A stretch of 64,000 nt of DNA. Source: Dendrophyllia cribrosa (Eukaryota; Cnidaria; Anthozoa; Scleractinia; Dendrophylliidae). The translations under genes and the position numbers were made by a program. Below, one piece after another: positions 50,034-61,097 of the stretch; position 1 is the stretch's first letter, and every line of letters starts with the position of its first letter. The stretch is from NCBI GenBank assembly GCA_024195265.1, contig JAJLRJ010000013.1, positions 10,589,332 through 10,653,331 of the forward strand, given 5' to 3'. Below the pieces are notes generated by a model, which ran no database searches, had not been told where the DNA came from, and saw nothing but the letters and a program-made list of their open reading frames with translations.

Positions 50034-50075
50034 CAAATAGCTGACGTTTCAAGCGCTAGCCCTTCGTCGGAGAGA
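50034..50075 (-). ncRNA. hammerhead-like core motif, retroelement remnant
   Basis: On the minus strand CCGACGAAGGGCTAGCGCTT is followed by GAAACGTCAGCT. CYGACGA, a stem-loop and GAAAC-GTC is the layout of terminal-repeat hammerheads, here with C for U at the second core position. No coding part of an element is nearby. Confidence 0.35.
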
Positions 50076-50593
50076 AGTGTCGGCTATTGGATGTAGTAAA
50101 TGTGTAGTCTTAACTTTTTAGTCATATTTTAAGCTTATTGTTGTCCGTAAAAGCAGTCCAAATACTCGGGAATCAATACTGCAATGAGGTAAAGACGCCA
50201 CGAGTTTAAGCTGTGTACAGCTTCTTGTTGGTTTATAAATTCACTTGCAAAGTTGTTATCGGACAGTTTGTTGTAATCGGGCACTGTAATCGAACAGTTT
50301 AATGGGCCAATCACATTTAAAAGTAAAGGCTAAATGAACAGAATTACATCATTAAATACAATCACTATGGCAACAGCAACTTATAGTTTCGATTGATAAA
50401 AAGCCTTTCCTCAAGTTATTTTCTTGAATTGCTTCTCATTTATGTTTCATGTTAATTTGTTCTTGCAATTTGTAATGGTTATGATTAATTGATAATAGAA
50501 CCCATGCTCAGGAACTTAAAAAAAGCCCAGGCAAAATAGGGTTAAATTAAAATGTTTAACTTTTTCCACTCCATTTTACAGTTTAGCTTTTTC

Positions 50594-50885
50594 TACTCGT
50601 GGCGCAGCACACGAGTTGTAAATCCGGCTGTCACTTTTCTTGTTTTTTTTTTTCGTGTCACATTAGCGCATGCAAATGTATGCACGCATATTTAAGTTTA
50701 TGTCGATGACTATATGGCTTTCAGCCATGAAATACAAACCGCAAAATCTCTCCGTGTCTTGACTTGAGAATCAAAATAAAGAACTACAGCGTACAAGTGC
50801 ACGTTTTTAAGACAATGCAAGGCGTTCATGGATGGATAGGACCTTTCGATATTGTGTTCGCCGCTTATTCCTGAGGGATTTTTGC
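50594..50885 (+). repeat. second copy of the ~290-bp direct repeat
   Basis: Matches 49,634-49,925. A further pair, 50,128-50,230 and 51,580-51,690 (CACGAGTTTAAGCTGTGTAC, AGCTTCTTGTT), follows each copy, so a longer unit of about 0.6-1 kb was duplicated and then disrupted. Confidence 0.75.
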
Positions 50886-51309
50886 TCCGGTAAGTTTTGT
50901 GTTTTATATAACTTGCTATTTGCTTACTACGATCGAGCTTAAGTGTCGGCTACTGAATGTAGTGAATGTAATGTAGTCTTACTTTTAAACCCGTGTATAC
51001 GTGAAAGCGTAATGAACGGTTATCGGTAACGGTGGCTAAATAAAACTCACTGAATCACTCGCTCGCTCCTTCCATCAGCTGTAAACTTAGTGACTATATG
51101 CTTTGTTACGAATACGTTTCGTAACAACAACAACATGAATCCAGCGATCTCAATCATTAATTTGATGTAAACGAATTAATATAGACAACAATAAGCTTAC
51201 AGATGTTTCGCATTTGGAGTATTTAGTGCAACATTAAAATCGATCTAAAACGATTTTGACACCGAACACGCGTTTCGATGCGTATCTACATTAAAATAAT
51301 AAAATTTAA

Positions 51310-51388
51310 AACTGTAGCCTAGTGGATTGATGCTATGGCTTATCTCCGGAAGGCCCGAGTTCGAGTCTCGCTCAAGTTCTTTTTTTTT
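51310..51388 (+). tRNA. tRNA-like sequence, probable tRNA-derived SINE head or pseudogene
   Basis: TAGCCTAGTGG at 51,315-51,325 matches a Pol III A box and GAGTTCGAGTC at 51,357-51,367 a B box, spaced as in a tRNA, with a T run (nine T) from about 51,380 as terminator. The acceptor stem does not pair cleanly, so a functional tRNA is unlikely. Confidence 0.4.
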
Positions 51389-52063
51389 CTTTTTTCCGAC
51401 TGAACATTATGAAAGTGATGCACTGTTTTTATTCGTTCGTCAAAAATCTTTACGTTTAATTTTCTTTTAAAAATATCGAACTATGTCAGTTTGAAAACGT
51501 AAGCTGACGGCAATATTGCGTTACGCGTTAGCATTCTTCTTTACGGGTTGGCTCTTAGGGGCCTTTGATTAATATACATAATTTTAAGCTTATGTTACTC
51601 CGTAAAAGCACTAAAAACACTCGGGAATCAATGCTGCAATGATTTAAAGGCGCCACGAGTTTAAGCTGTGTACAGCTTCTTGTTAACTCGTAAATACGTG
51701 AAACGAAATGAACGGGTTCTAGCACACGGGGACAGGTATTCAAATTTTCACTTCCCCTTTCGACAGTAAACATTATTCGTAATTTCGCTGACCAGTGCTT
51801 AAGGCTGCGAGCTCTGGAGGACTTCAAATGAATTTTTAGGACTTAGGAAAACGCTACAGGACGGTAAATGTTGTTTTTAAATGTGTGAAGTTTCGCTGCC
51901 ACTGGTAAAGTCGAATAAACCAAGTTTTGTTTCGATGAATAATGTCTTAGCGTGAAATGAATACGCATCTCGAGTAAATTAAGGTATGGGCCTCTAGTTA
52001 TTTTGCCCAAACAGTAAGAGGGTAGTCTATCTTCTCAGGCTTAATTTGTTACGGCGTTAAACT

Positions 52064-52860
52064 TTACAAGGTTAATAAGGTTTTTTTTTTGTATAGCCAG
52101 AGTTTGTCTTGAGCAAGATTTTGAGGAACAAAGTTGCGGTACTTTAGAAGAGAATCAAGTTTTTTCCCAAACAAATTGCGTTTTATTGCAAGCTCTTGGC
52201 AAAAGGTACGCTTATCATCATCATCATCTTTAAAACCCATTTTCAATAAAGATGCATTTGTGGCCAGAGATGGATAGAGAAGTTTGGAGTGACATTCGAC
52301 AAGTTTTGTGCTTTTTGCACATTTTTTTGCAATGTGACAAACATCGTTCCATTTTAAATCGCTATGAAATTCGTTGCGCTACCTCTGCTTACTGGGTATT
52401 GGGAGATTCGTTTTCCTTTCTAATAGTCGTTGATAGGCTAGTTTGCAGGTTTTTTCGGATGCTTTCATGGCGGTTAGAAACGTTTCTTTTTTTTGCCTCA
52501 TTGTTTTTATGTTCGGTTTTTGGGTTCTCCGAAGTGTTTTGATAGAGGATGTTATGCCGTAAAAAGTAAGGGGGTTGAATTTGATAGAGTATTTGTTTTC
52601 AAATTCTGCTAAAAAAAAAACCATTTGATTCGTCTTTGATGAGTTGGGTAACAGAAGAAATCTCCTTTTGAAACCAAGATTTATAGAAGACCGGTTTTTT
52701 TTTCATAATTCTGATCAGCGAGTTTCGCCATAAGCTTTGTGCGAGAAAGGAATCGGTCGAGGTTATTTTTTTATGGTAATTTAATTCAGTCCAAATTTCT
52801 GTAACCTCTTTCAGAAACAGGCTTAGAGTATTCGATATATTTTTATGGGCATGAAGCGAA
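52064..52860 (-). pseudogene. LINE (L1/Tx1-like) ORF2 C-terminal fragment
   Basis: Reading minus from about 52,860: LSLFLKEVTEIWTELNYHKK, LAQSLWRNSLIRIMKK, FYKSWFQKEISSVTQLIKDE, FNPLTFYGITSSIKTLRRT, KTCKLAYQRLLERK, then after a shift LLKMGFKDDDDDKRTFC. This order (SLW.N..I, F...W...GI..V.QL, NPL.YYG.I.AIK, GI.DD..C.FC) is the region downstream of the reverse-transcriptase core in L1/Tx1-like LINEs of cnidarians. No polymerase core is present; frames are broken at several points. Confidence 0.65.
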
Positions 52861-54690
52861 ATTTACGTACGTTTTACAAACGTACGGCGACGTTTACACT
52901 TGCCCGCACATTTTCTGGAGGGCGCCATTCATAACACGGCTTTTTGTGTTAGCTGCACTTGCGCGTAATTGACAAGGTCACTTTGCTAAGACCACTATTA
53001 TCATGGATCTGTCGACGAGAATTGAATTGTGTTAGTTTACACTCTTAGCCGAGCTATAGATTATTGTGTAGTTTAAAGGCTCGAAGTTGAGAAACCGACT
53101 GGTTTTGGCCGTGTTTGAATGTGCCGTGACTACGACCCACAAAGGCCCATAAACATCAGTTGTAAACATTGAGTTAACAGTGTACTTGTGATTGCCATTA
53201 TTTCTTTCGTTGGTTGAATATATCAAAAACGATGAAGAGTCTTTCATCAGGATATCCTAACACCGAGAAGTGGATTAAATCAAAGGGCTCTGAGAGCCAT
53301 CTCGTTAATACGAAAAAAAGTCAAGTTTATTTTAGAGGCCGCAAGAAACCAAACTTAAGCGGCTACTACTTATCTTGAAACAAAGACAAAGAAACTCTAC
53401 TCATATTAATTTTCAAGCTAGCAAACAAATGACGGCATAACTAAACATTCTAAAGACGTAAGAGTCTGAAGGTCTAGTACACAACATCACGAAACCCACA
53501 GGAGTCATTTCAGGCCTGTCAACATAGTCCCTAATACAGTCAACTCTCTCCCAGTGGACACCTATAAGACGGACACCTGGTGTTGGTCCCTGCCGTTTTT
53601 CAGTCATTTTACAGTAACTAAGCTCTCTAAAAGACAGACGCCTCTCTAAGACGGACAACGAACACTATGAAACCGTCAACGAACACTTGAGAAGTGCTTT
53701 TTTTTAGTGAAAAATACTTCAAAACGGAAATGTAGGTGCTAAATATGAACAAACGAGTCACTTTCCTAATATTATTTTTGTTCCAGTTTGTAGGTTTTGC
53801 TTAAGTAAACGACTCACTTTCAACAGGCTTGAAACAGACGTACGCTAGCAGACACGTGCAAGAATCTACGCTTTCGGTGCTTCATGCCTTTGCGAGCAGT
53901 GGGCAGCGATTTGAGCGAATAAACCTAAAACAAAAAGCGAAAAAAATACTTTTAACTGATAAATGTGAACTTGCCATTTTAATTATATTTGCAGTTTTAA
54001 AAAATAGCTTTGGATGGATATGGATTGAATATGAATGGTTTTGTACTTGGCCTCGGTTTGAAAAGGAGGCTAAGAGGAACTCGGAAATGGGCTATTAACG
54101 TTGTCGGATGAAAGCTTTAAGCCTACAAGCCAAGACCGCAAGGTAGTATAGGATTTTTATGAATAAATTCACCATAATCAACAACAGGGAGCTAATTTTA
54201 AAAAGCAACTACGACAACAACACGAAGGATTCTTTCTATATAAACTACTTTGCAGTTCTTCCAATTTGTTTAGTTTGTCTAACTTGACTGGATTGTCTAG
54301 GAGCTTAATTTGTGGGGACGGCTTTCAAGTTTAAATGGAAATTTGATCATTTGACGTTGTTGTTTTGAAGTGAACGGCAAAAAAAGTACCAAAATGTAAA
54401 ACGCACGTGCAGAGGAATTGTTTTTGCTAATTGGACTTATTGTTTGTTTCCCACACAGTCAAATAAAGGAACGCTTCGAAGGCAATATGATTCGTATCGG
54501 TTTTTTGTTTCCTTCCTTTAAAAAAATGAGGCAAACGTCTTTAGTACTGTCGCCCATTTTCCGTTGCGCCCGCACTGACAATCGGAATCTAGGATGGTTA
54601 TTTAAAACTACCCATACCGCCTTGCGGTCTTGGCTTTGAGCTTTCATCCGACAACGTTAATAGGTCATTTCCGAGTTGCCTTTAGCCTCT
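52861..54690. other. no supported gene
   Basis: Short ORFs without motif. Phrases such as CTCTCTAAGACGGACAACGA with AGACGGACACCTGG near 53,570-53,660 resemble a locally repeated simple phrase. TACCTTGCGGTCTTGG and related sequences appear in both orientations near 54,110-54,150 and 54,610-54,660, suggesting a further inverted repeat (TTAACGTTGTCGGATGAAAG at 54,098 and its inverse at 54,641-54,660, about 560 bp apart). Confidence 0.4.
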
Positions 54691-54812
54691 CTATCAAAGC
54701 GAGGCTAGGTGCGAAACCTTTCATATGAAAATGAGTTTTCATTCACATGCAAATGAAAACTCTTTTTCATATGAAAGGTTTCGCACATAGCCTCGCTTTG
54801 ATAGAGTGGCTA
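54685..54812. mobile_element. foldback element D
   Basis: TAGCCTCTCTATCAAAGCGA, GGCTAGGTGCGAAACC and TTTCATATGAAAATGAGTTT are repeated inverted after a short loop. Arms are about 57 bp. Confidence 0.75.
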
Positions 54813-54879
54813 AAGGCAACTCGGAAATGGCTTATTGAAATAGCTGTATATAAATCTTCCAACTAGACTACAGTCCAAA

Positions 54880-55662
54880 TTATACTTTTCGCCGATGATA
54901 CAACGGTATTTATGACTGTTACTAATAAAACAGATGCTGCAATTCTACAAAAAGATCTCTAACTCCTAGAAGAGTGGGAAGTTAGATCGCAGATGTCGTT
55001 CCACCCGGACAAGTGCTATGTGTTACGAGTTACCCGGTGTAGGATGCCCCTCACTCTTGATTAGATCTTACATAACCAGATCCTTAAGGAAAAAAGATGC
55101 AGTTAAATACCTTGGCGTCACTATCCCTCATAAGCTTTCCTGGAATGAACATATATCATGCGCAATAGCAAATTAAGCTAACTCATCTATAGGCTTCCTT
55201 GGACGAAATCTACAAATCCATCAGAAATACATCAAAGCCAAAGCATACAAGAATCAAAATAAGATGGTGCAGCGGAAAGCAGCCCGCTTTGTTTGCAACA
55301 ACTACGCAAGTGTCGCCGCCATGCTGAATGAGCTTGGCTGGCGCAGTCTGGTACAGCGTAGAGCAGATAATAATAAGCTAATTATGTTTTACAAAATTGT
55401 AAATAACTTAGTCGAAGTAGACTTCTCTGAAGAACTTATACCACTTACGAGATACTCCAGAAATGCTCACACTAAATTCTATAGAATACCTAACGAGAAG
55501 AAAACTTACCTTCAGTGCAGTTTCCTATCTAGAATTATAAAACAATGGAACAATTTGCTCGCCATGTTGGCTACAGCCCCAATTACATTAAGAACTTGTA
55601 AGAACTTGACCGCGACCAGAGCACATAAGCCTCGAAGGGAGGGACTGCTTTTATTTTGGTAA
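54880..55662 (+). pseudogene. LINE (CR1/jockey-like) reverse-transcriptase C-terminal fragment
   Basis: At 54,889 the frame FADDTTVFMTVTNKTDA holds the catalytic xADD box of reverse transcriptase. After several stops, an open stretch 55,264-55,662 encodes VQRKAARFVCNNYASVAAML, NELGWRSLVQRRADNNKLIM, FYKIVNNLV and IIKQWNNLL, the conserved tail of CR1/jockey-type LINE ORF2. Many lesions; inactive. Confidence 0.75.
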
Positions 55663-56018
55663 ATGTAAATATAAATGCGTATTCAATTTACAAATACGAA
55701 AACATCTTAGGATAACATAAATATCCATAGTAGTCTGAAACGAGACAATACTTGAAAATTTGGGTAAGTGTGCGGCGGTCGAACGAGAGAAATTTGCAAA
55801 AGTTAAGGTTAAGTTAAGTTAAGGTTGTCATTTTCACTGTTTAAAGTTTAATATATTGCCAATACACTGTCAATTTACCAAACGTTTTGAAAGTTTACCA
55901 GAAAAGTTCTCAGCGTTTAAAAACTGTAAACTGCAGAACGGTCGGCGCCATTTGCCAACATAATTTTGATTGTGAACGTGAATATATGAAACTCGTATAT
56001 TTGAACTGCGGATAAACA

Positions 56019-56115
56019 TGAGTGAGATTTGTGATCCTCGCAGTGTGCTCTCAACTTAAGCAACTCTCAACTGCTTAAGTTGAAAGCGCACTGCGGGGAT
56101 CACAAATCCCACTCA
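56019..56115. mobile_element. solo foldback of the tRNA-related family
   Basis: TGAGTGAGATTTGTGATCC, TCGCAGTGTGCTCTCAACTT is repeated inverted as AAGTTGAAAGCGCACTGCGG, GGATCACAAATCCCACTCA with almost no interior. The arms match the TIRs of the 60,838-61,097 element, so this copy has lost the tRNA-like core. Confidence 0.75.
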
Positions 56116-56479
56116 TAATTTTGATTAGGCGCAAAGAGTTTTGGTCAGTTTTCAACGGAAAAAAGCTCATCATTTTGACAAAAATTAAAAGATATTAACG
56201 TCAACTACTTTTTTATTTATCCTTGCTCATATTTCCATTTAATATTAAATAAAATCCCACTAAATAAAACGAAAAACGCCTCGGTCGTTTGACCGCGGTG
56301 GAGTGTGTGGCGCGCTTCCTGAATTCTTGAAACCCTGACCCTATTTCAGACCATATCCTTCGGTACCGTTATATAGCTTATATAAAGGAGTACCACCCCC
56401 CTCCCCCCCTCCCCCTTCCGAAAAAAAAACCGTTTACTGCTGAGGATGACTAATTTGCATATCTCCACCCGTATACTAT

Positions 56480-56886
56480 ATCTTGTTTACACTTGCGCAT
56501 TAACGAAATAAATAGCGATATCGGCCCTAGAACTTGCCTCGAGAGTTGAGACCAACGAAAATAGCTGCTGATGGAATTTAAAAACGCAGGTTTCGACTTT
56601 TTATAAAACCATTGGACTTTGCAAAATGTGTAACACCAAGAAACTACCATAATCTGTGTCTACGCCAACCCTATTCAGGCTGAGGTTTTTTTGAGTTCCT
56701 GAGCCTGGGGGCCCTTGTAACTTCAAGAACATTAAAGCTATGATAATGAAACCAAGAGGGTACATAGTACACTTGCGCATTAACGAGATAAATAGCGATA
56801 TCGGCCCTAGAACTTGCCTCGAGAGTCGAGACCAACGAAAATAGCTGCTGATGGAATTTAAAAACGCAGGTTTCAACTTTTTATAA
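56480..56886. repeat. 120-bp direct repeat flanking a MITE end
   Basis: ACACTTGCGCATTAACGA through TTTAAAAACGCAGGTTTC occurs at 56,491-56,609 and 56,769-56,883. Between them lies ACCAAGAAACTACCATAATC and a 100-bp left end of the poly(C) MITE (56,668-56,767). The following 57.0-kb MITE copy has the same left flank, so a MITE-containing segment was tandemly duplicated. Confidence 0.7.
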
Positions 56887-57041
56887 TCTGGGGTGTTTCT
56901 TCGTGTTGCGGAAGCCATTGTTGGTTAGCTTTTGTGTTGTGGTGTGAGTATTGTTCAGTGTCTTTTGAATCTTTTGTTTTACGTCATTTGGTGATCACAC
57001 CATTCGCAACACCAAGAAACTACCATAATCTGTGTTAACAC

Positions 57042-58108
57042 TAACCCTATTCAGGCTGCGCTTTTTTTGAGTTCCTGAGCCTGGGGACCCTTGTAACTTC
57101 AAGAACATTAAGGCTATGACAATGAAACCAAGAGGGTACTTAGTACGTCCAAAACTGTCTCCTTTGCGGTCCGATGACGTCATTTGACGTAGTTATTAGG
57201 TAATTAGTTATACGGCCGCCATCTTGGATCTGCTATCTTGGATTTCTGAATTTTTTAAAACTTCTTAAAAACCATCCAAATTGACTCAAAATTAATCAAT
57301 ACCAATAAATAAACGCTAAATGACGTAAAAATATAAAAGTTATACCAATAAACATTGTATTCTGACTCCACTAAGACGAGACATTCAATGTGAAATGAGT
57401 TTATTGAGGATGAGCCAGTCAGTCATCTGACGGATGTATCCTGCTAACATATTCTTTACATTCTCCTGACCTCGTAAATTAGATTTTAATTTACATTAAA
57501 TTACAGAAAAATTGTGCCACGCCAGATACGAAAAACCACTAAAAACCACCCTTTAGAAGTGGCCAAAAATTGTGGAAACGTATACCCCCCTATAAAAGTG
57601 CAGTGGCACTGGACCTCGGAGGCAGAGGTACAACTGAGAAATAATAACATTTTCAAATACTTTGCTATAATACAGTATCAAACCTATTTGAAAGACTGAA
57701 GCTTAATCGACAAATAAAAAGAAAAAAAAAATAACGTTGCAGAAGACTGACCGACGTAGAATGATACATATCTCCCGCCAAAACCTAAAATAGTCCTGAA
57801 CTGTCCCATGAGGACACGCGAACCTCTATGCCGTGCCGTCAGAATAATAATTTCTGCCTAATTCGTTCCTACGTCACTCAGTCGTCAGAAATTACATTTT
57901 TCTTCATTCAAGGGTACAAATATGCAAATTTCAAAAAACATGGCTGTCAAAATCTTGTTGCCATGGAAACATCACGTCACGTGATCAATAAATTGTCATA
58001 TGAAATTGTTGCCAGAAGATAAATTTTAGGAAAAGTCACAAAGTTTGATTGCGTTTGAATACATATTAAAGAAGTTGTGAATGTTGAAAGTTAGCACGGG
58101 CACTTTGT

Positions 58109-58174
<66 letters not shown>

Positions 58175-58192
58175 AGGCTGAATAGGGCTAAA
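57042..58192 (+). mobile_element. poly(C) MITE copy interrupted by a ~538-bp insertion
   Basis: The left end TAACCCTATTCAGGCTG and right end CAGGCTGAATAGGGCTAA are inverted. Relative to the 26.7-kb copy, an extra segment of about 57,359-57,896 splits the sequence between AACATTGT and TTTTTCTTCATTC. The inserted DNA begins TTCTGACTCC and ends CGTCAGAA-ATTACA, with 7-bp inverted ends. Before the right end is a 64-base C run at 58,111-58,174, the longest in the window. Confidence 0.7.
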
Positions 58193-58570
58193 CTTTGAAG
58201 CAATGTGTGACCGGAGCTGGTCAGTTGTTGAGTTCGCAAGGCCTATAAGTATAATCTTAATTGAGTTGCACTGTCGCTGTGTATTTCCTATTTGCTTTTG
58301 CTTTACGAGACTGTGGTACCGCTGTTATATCTTTAATAAAAAGGAAATACAGCCTTTAACTTTAAATCCTATGATCTGGCATCAATTAAAAACACAAACA
58401 GACACACCTAAGTGCAAAATGCCAATATCTTAATCTTAAAATCCTTACTAAACAAAGTTTTATCAACCCTTCACAAAAAAAGAAGAGAGTTTATTTGGGT
58501 TAAGAGTATGTTTTTTTTATTCCTAGATTAGAACAGATATTAAATTAATTTTTATATTTTCAATTTGCAG

Positions 58571-59982
58571 TCCAATACATTCATTTCTTGTACTGTTACG
58601 TGAAAGAATGGCGCAAAAATCCGAAGTGGTCTTTGTCGTGCCTACTTGCTCTGCTTCTGCCTCTTAAGGAGTTGCAAGGTGATATACATGGTATGGTAGG
58701 AGTAAATATTCTTGAGACACAGCTGGAGACTGGAAACATTGACGTGCCGTCGATATCCACTGCTTTACAAGATTGCGTAGCAGTTGAGTTTGATCTTGAA
58801 GAAGATCAAAGCAATCGAATGGAAGAAAGGAATGGCGACGAAACCACAACTAACGGAGAGATGGGAATTGAGCTTAGCTTTCTCACCCTCGCCAAGATCA
58901 GCCTTCACGAGCTACCAAGAGAGACTGAAGTGCCGTCAATGTCCAGCGTACAGGAAAGCGGAACAGTTACGATTGATATTGAGGAAGATGAGACCAACCC
59001 AACAGAAGGAAGGAATGATGTAAAGACGACAAGTAACGTGCCGTCGATGCCCAGCGCCGTACGGGAAAGCGGAACAGTTACGATTGATATTGAGGAAGAT
59101 GAGACCAACACAACAGAAGGAAGGAATGATGTAAAGACGACAAGTAACGTGCCGTCGATGCCCAGCGACGTACAGGAAAGCGGAACAGTTACGATTGATA
59201 TTGAAGAAGATGAGACCAACCCAACAGAAGGAAGGAAAGATGTAAAGACGACAAGTAACGTGCCGTCGATGCCCAGCGCAGTACAGGAAAGCGGTACAGT
59301 TACGATTGATATTGAGGAAGATGAGACCAACCCAACAGAAGGAAGGAATGATGTAAAGACGACAAGAAACGTGCCGCCGATGCCCAGCGCCGTACGGGAA
59401 AGCGGAACAGTTACGATTGATATTGAGGAAGATGAGACCAACCCAACAGAAGTAAGGAAAGATGTAAAGACGACAAGTAACGTGCCGTCGATGCTCAGCG
59501 CCGTACAGGAAAGCGGAACAGTTACGAATGATATTGAAGAAGATGAGACCAACCCAACAGAAGGAAGGAATGATGTAAAGACGACAAGTAACGTGCCGTC
59601 GATGTCCAGCGCCGTACGGGAAAGCGGAACAGTTACGATTGATATTGAAGAAGATGAGACCAACCCAACAGAAGGAAGAAGTGATGTAAAAACGGCAAGT
59701 AACGTACCGTCCATGTTCAGCGCCGCACAGGAAAGCGGGACAGTTACGACTGATATTGAAGAAGACGAGAGCAACCCAACAGACGGACGGAATAAAGTAG
59801 AAACGATTTCCAGCGCGATACAAGATAGCGTAGTAGTCACCATTAATCTTGAAGAAGGCGAAATTAACTCAGCAGAAGAAAGCAAGGTAGAAGATGAAAC
59901 CAACCGAACAGAAGAAAGGAATCGCGACGAAACTGCAAATAACGACAAGATGGGAATGGTGTGCATGTGTGCCTTAATCTGA
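58571..59982 (+). CDS. acidic 37-residue repeat protein exon
   Basis: The acceptor CAATTTGCAG is followed by an open frame (QYIHFLYCYVKEWRKNPKW, then LSCLLALLLPLKEL) to a TGA at 59,980-59,982, about 470 codons. From 58,930 to 59,814 eight tandem units of 37 residues (the first is 36) repeat VPSMPSAVQESGTVTIDIEE and DETNPTEGRNDVKTTSN, encoded by 111-bp DNA units that are about 95 percent alike. A degenerate ninth follows. Glu/Asp/Thr-rich with no cysteines, so extended or disordered; the hydrophobic block near residue 20-30 may be a membrane segment. Function unknown. Preceding exons are not identified; it may be an alternative 3' exon of the receptor gene or a separate gene. Confidence 0.6.
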
Positions 59983-60837
59983 CGAACGATTGTTACGAAA
60001 TAGGCACACCCCCAACAAAATATTGTAAGAGTTATTCTTAGTACCTCTAGATATTTAGAAGAATTTAAATCCTTGAATTTACATGTAAACCTACTTCACC
60101 ACCATATCCGGGGAGGTGGGGGTTGTGACAGAGTTTCATAAATAATAATTGTGACAGAGTTTCATAAACGGGGTTCTTGTAGGTTGGGGTGTGACATTCA
60201 AACATCTGTGGACTCGTTAATTGTAATAGTGAATTTAATTTATGTAGTATTCACAGAGTATATCTAGTAAAATATCAATTGAGTCAGGTTTCACATTGGT
60301 TATTCATAGGGTTTCTAGGATAACATAATATAACACCCACAGCCTAAGCTTATTAATGTTTGCATGAAACCCTGTAGTATTTCAACATCATTTAACAAGA
60401 TAGTTGGATAGCATACAACGTTGAGGCTGTTCTAAAGGGAGTTTACGCAAAATATATTTTCTTTCACTGACTCGAATTTACTTAGTTGCAAATTCAGCAT
60501 AGTTCAATGGCCTATAATGCTCCTTTTTTGGCGTGTGCCACACTTGTAAATTTGGCCATCCCAGTCTATTGTCAAACTATGAAGACCGACAATTTTGCTA
60601 AACCAAATAGGAAAAAAGATCAGTTTCTTGCTTTCACTCAAACCCGCTCCTTTTACCAAAAACAGCCCAAATGTTGTCAGACGCGTTTAAAACACTTAGT
60701 TTAAATTTTTAAAGCTTAAGGACGTTCACGGTAATTGTTTATACGATCGGTATTGTGCATACCTTTTACGTCGCAATGTCATGTCACATCATGTATCACG
60801 CTTATGCGCAAAAAACGATGCTAAGCACATAAAGGAC
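59983..60837. other. no supported gene
   Basis: A 24-bp phrase (TGTGACAGAGTTTCATAAA) is duplicated in tandem near 60,125 and 60,151. Nothing else recognised. Confidence 0.45.
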
Positions 60838-61097
60838 TGAATGAAATTTGTGATCCTCGCAGTGTGCTTTCAACGTAAGCAGTTGGAAAAGCAGCCTGAA
60901 AAAATTCAGGCTTCAACGGGATTCAAACCCATGACCGATATCGGTGCAATGCTCATTCCACTGAGCTATCAAGCCACATTGATAGATGGTCAATTGTGAG
61001 GTCGTAATATACCCGATGATAGTGAAAAATAATTTTCAGGCTGCTTTTCCAACTGCTTAAGTTAAAAGCACACTGCGAGGATCACAAACTTCATTCA
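60838..61097. mobile_element. 260-bp foldback element with tRNA-like core
   Basis: The TIRs run from TGAATGAAATTTGTGATCC through AGCAGTTGGAAAAGCAGCCT and GAAAA (about 65 bp, inverted at the right end). Between them, on the minus strand, lies the tRNA-like segment 60,908-60,976. The arms also match 56,019-56,115. Confidence 0.75.
60908..60976 (-). tRNA. tRNA-like sequence within the foldback
   Basis: Minus strand: GGCTTGATAGCTCAGTGGAA, TGAGCATTGCACCGATATCG, GTCATGGGTTTGAATCCC, GTTGAAGCCT. TAGCTCAGTGG is a good A box and GGGTTTGAATCCC a good B box; GGCTT/AAGCC can pair as acceptor stem. The anticodon arm pairs poorly, though ACCGATATCGGT is a perfect palindrome. Probably a tRNA-derived SINE module rather than a working tRNA. 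Confidence 0.5.

Noticed and set aside
58905..59966. Minus-strand ORFs of 353 and 295 codons across the 111-bp repeats
   Set aside because: A 111-bp unit is a multiple of three, so any frame without a stop stays open through all units; the hydrophobic reverse translations are by-products of the plus-strand acidic repeat.
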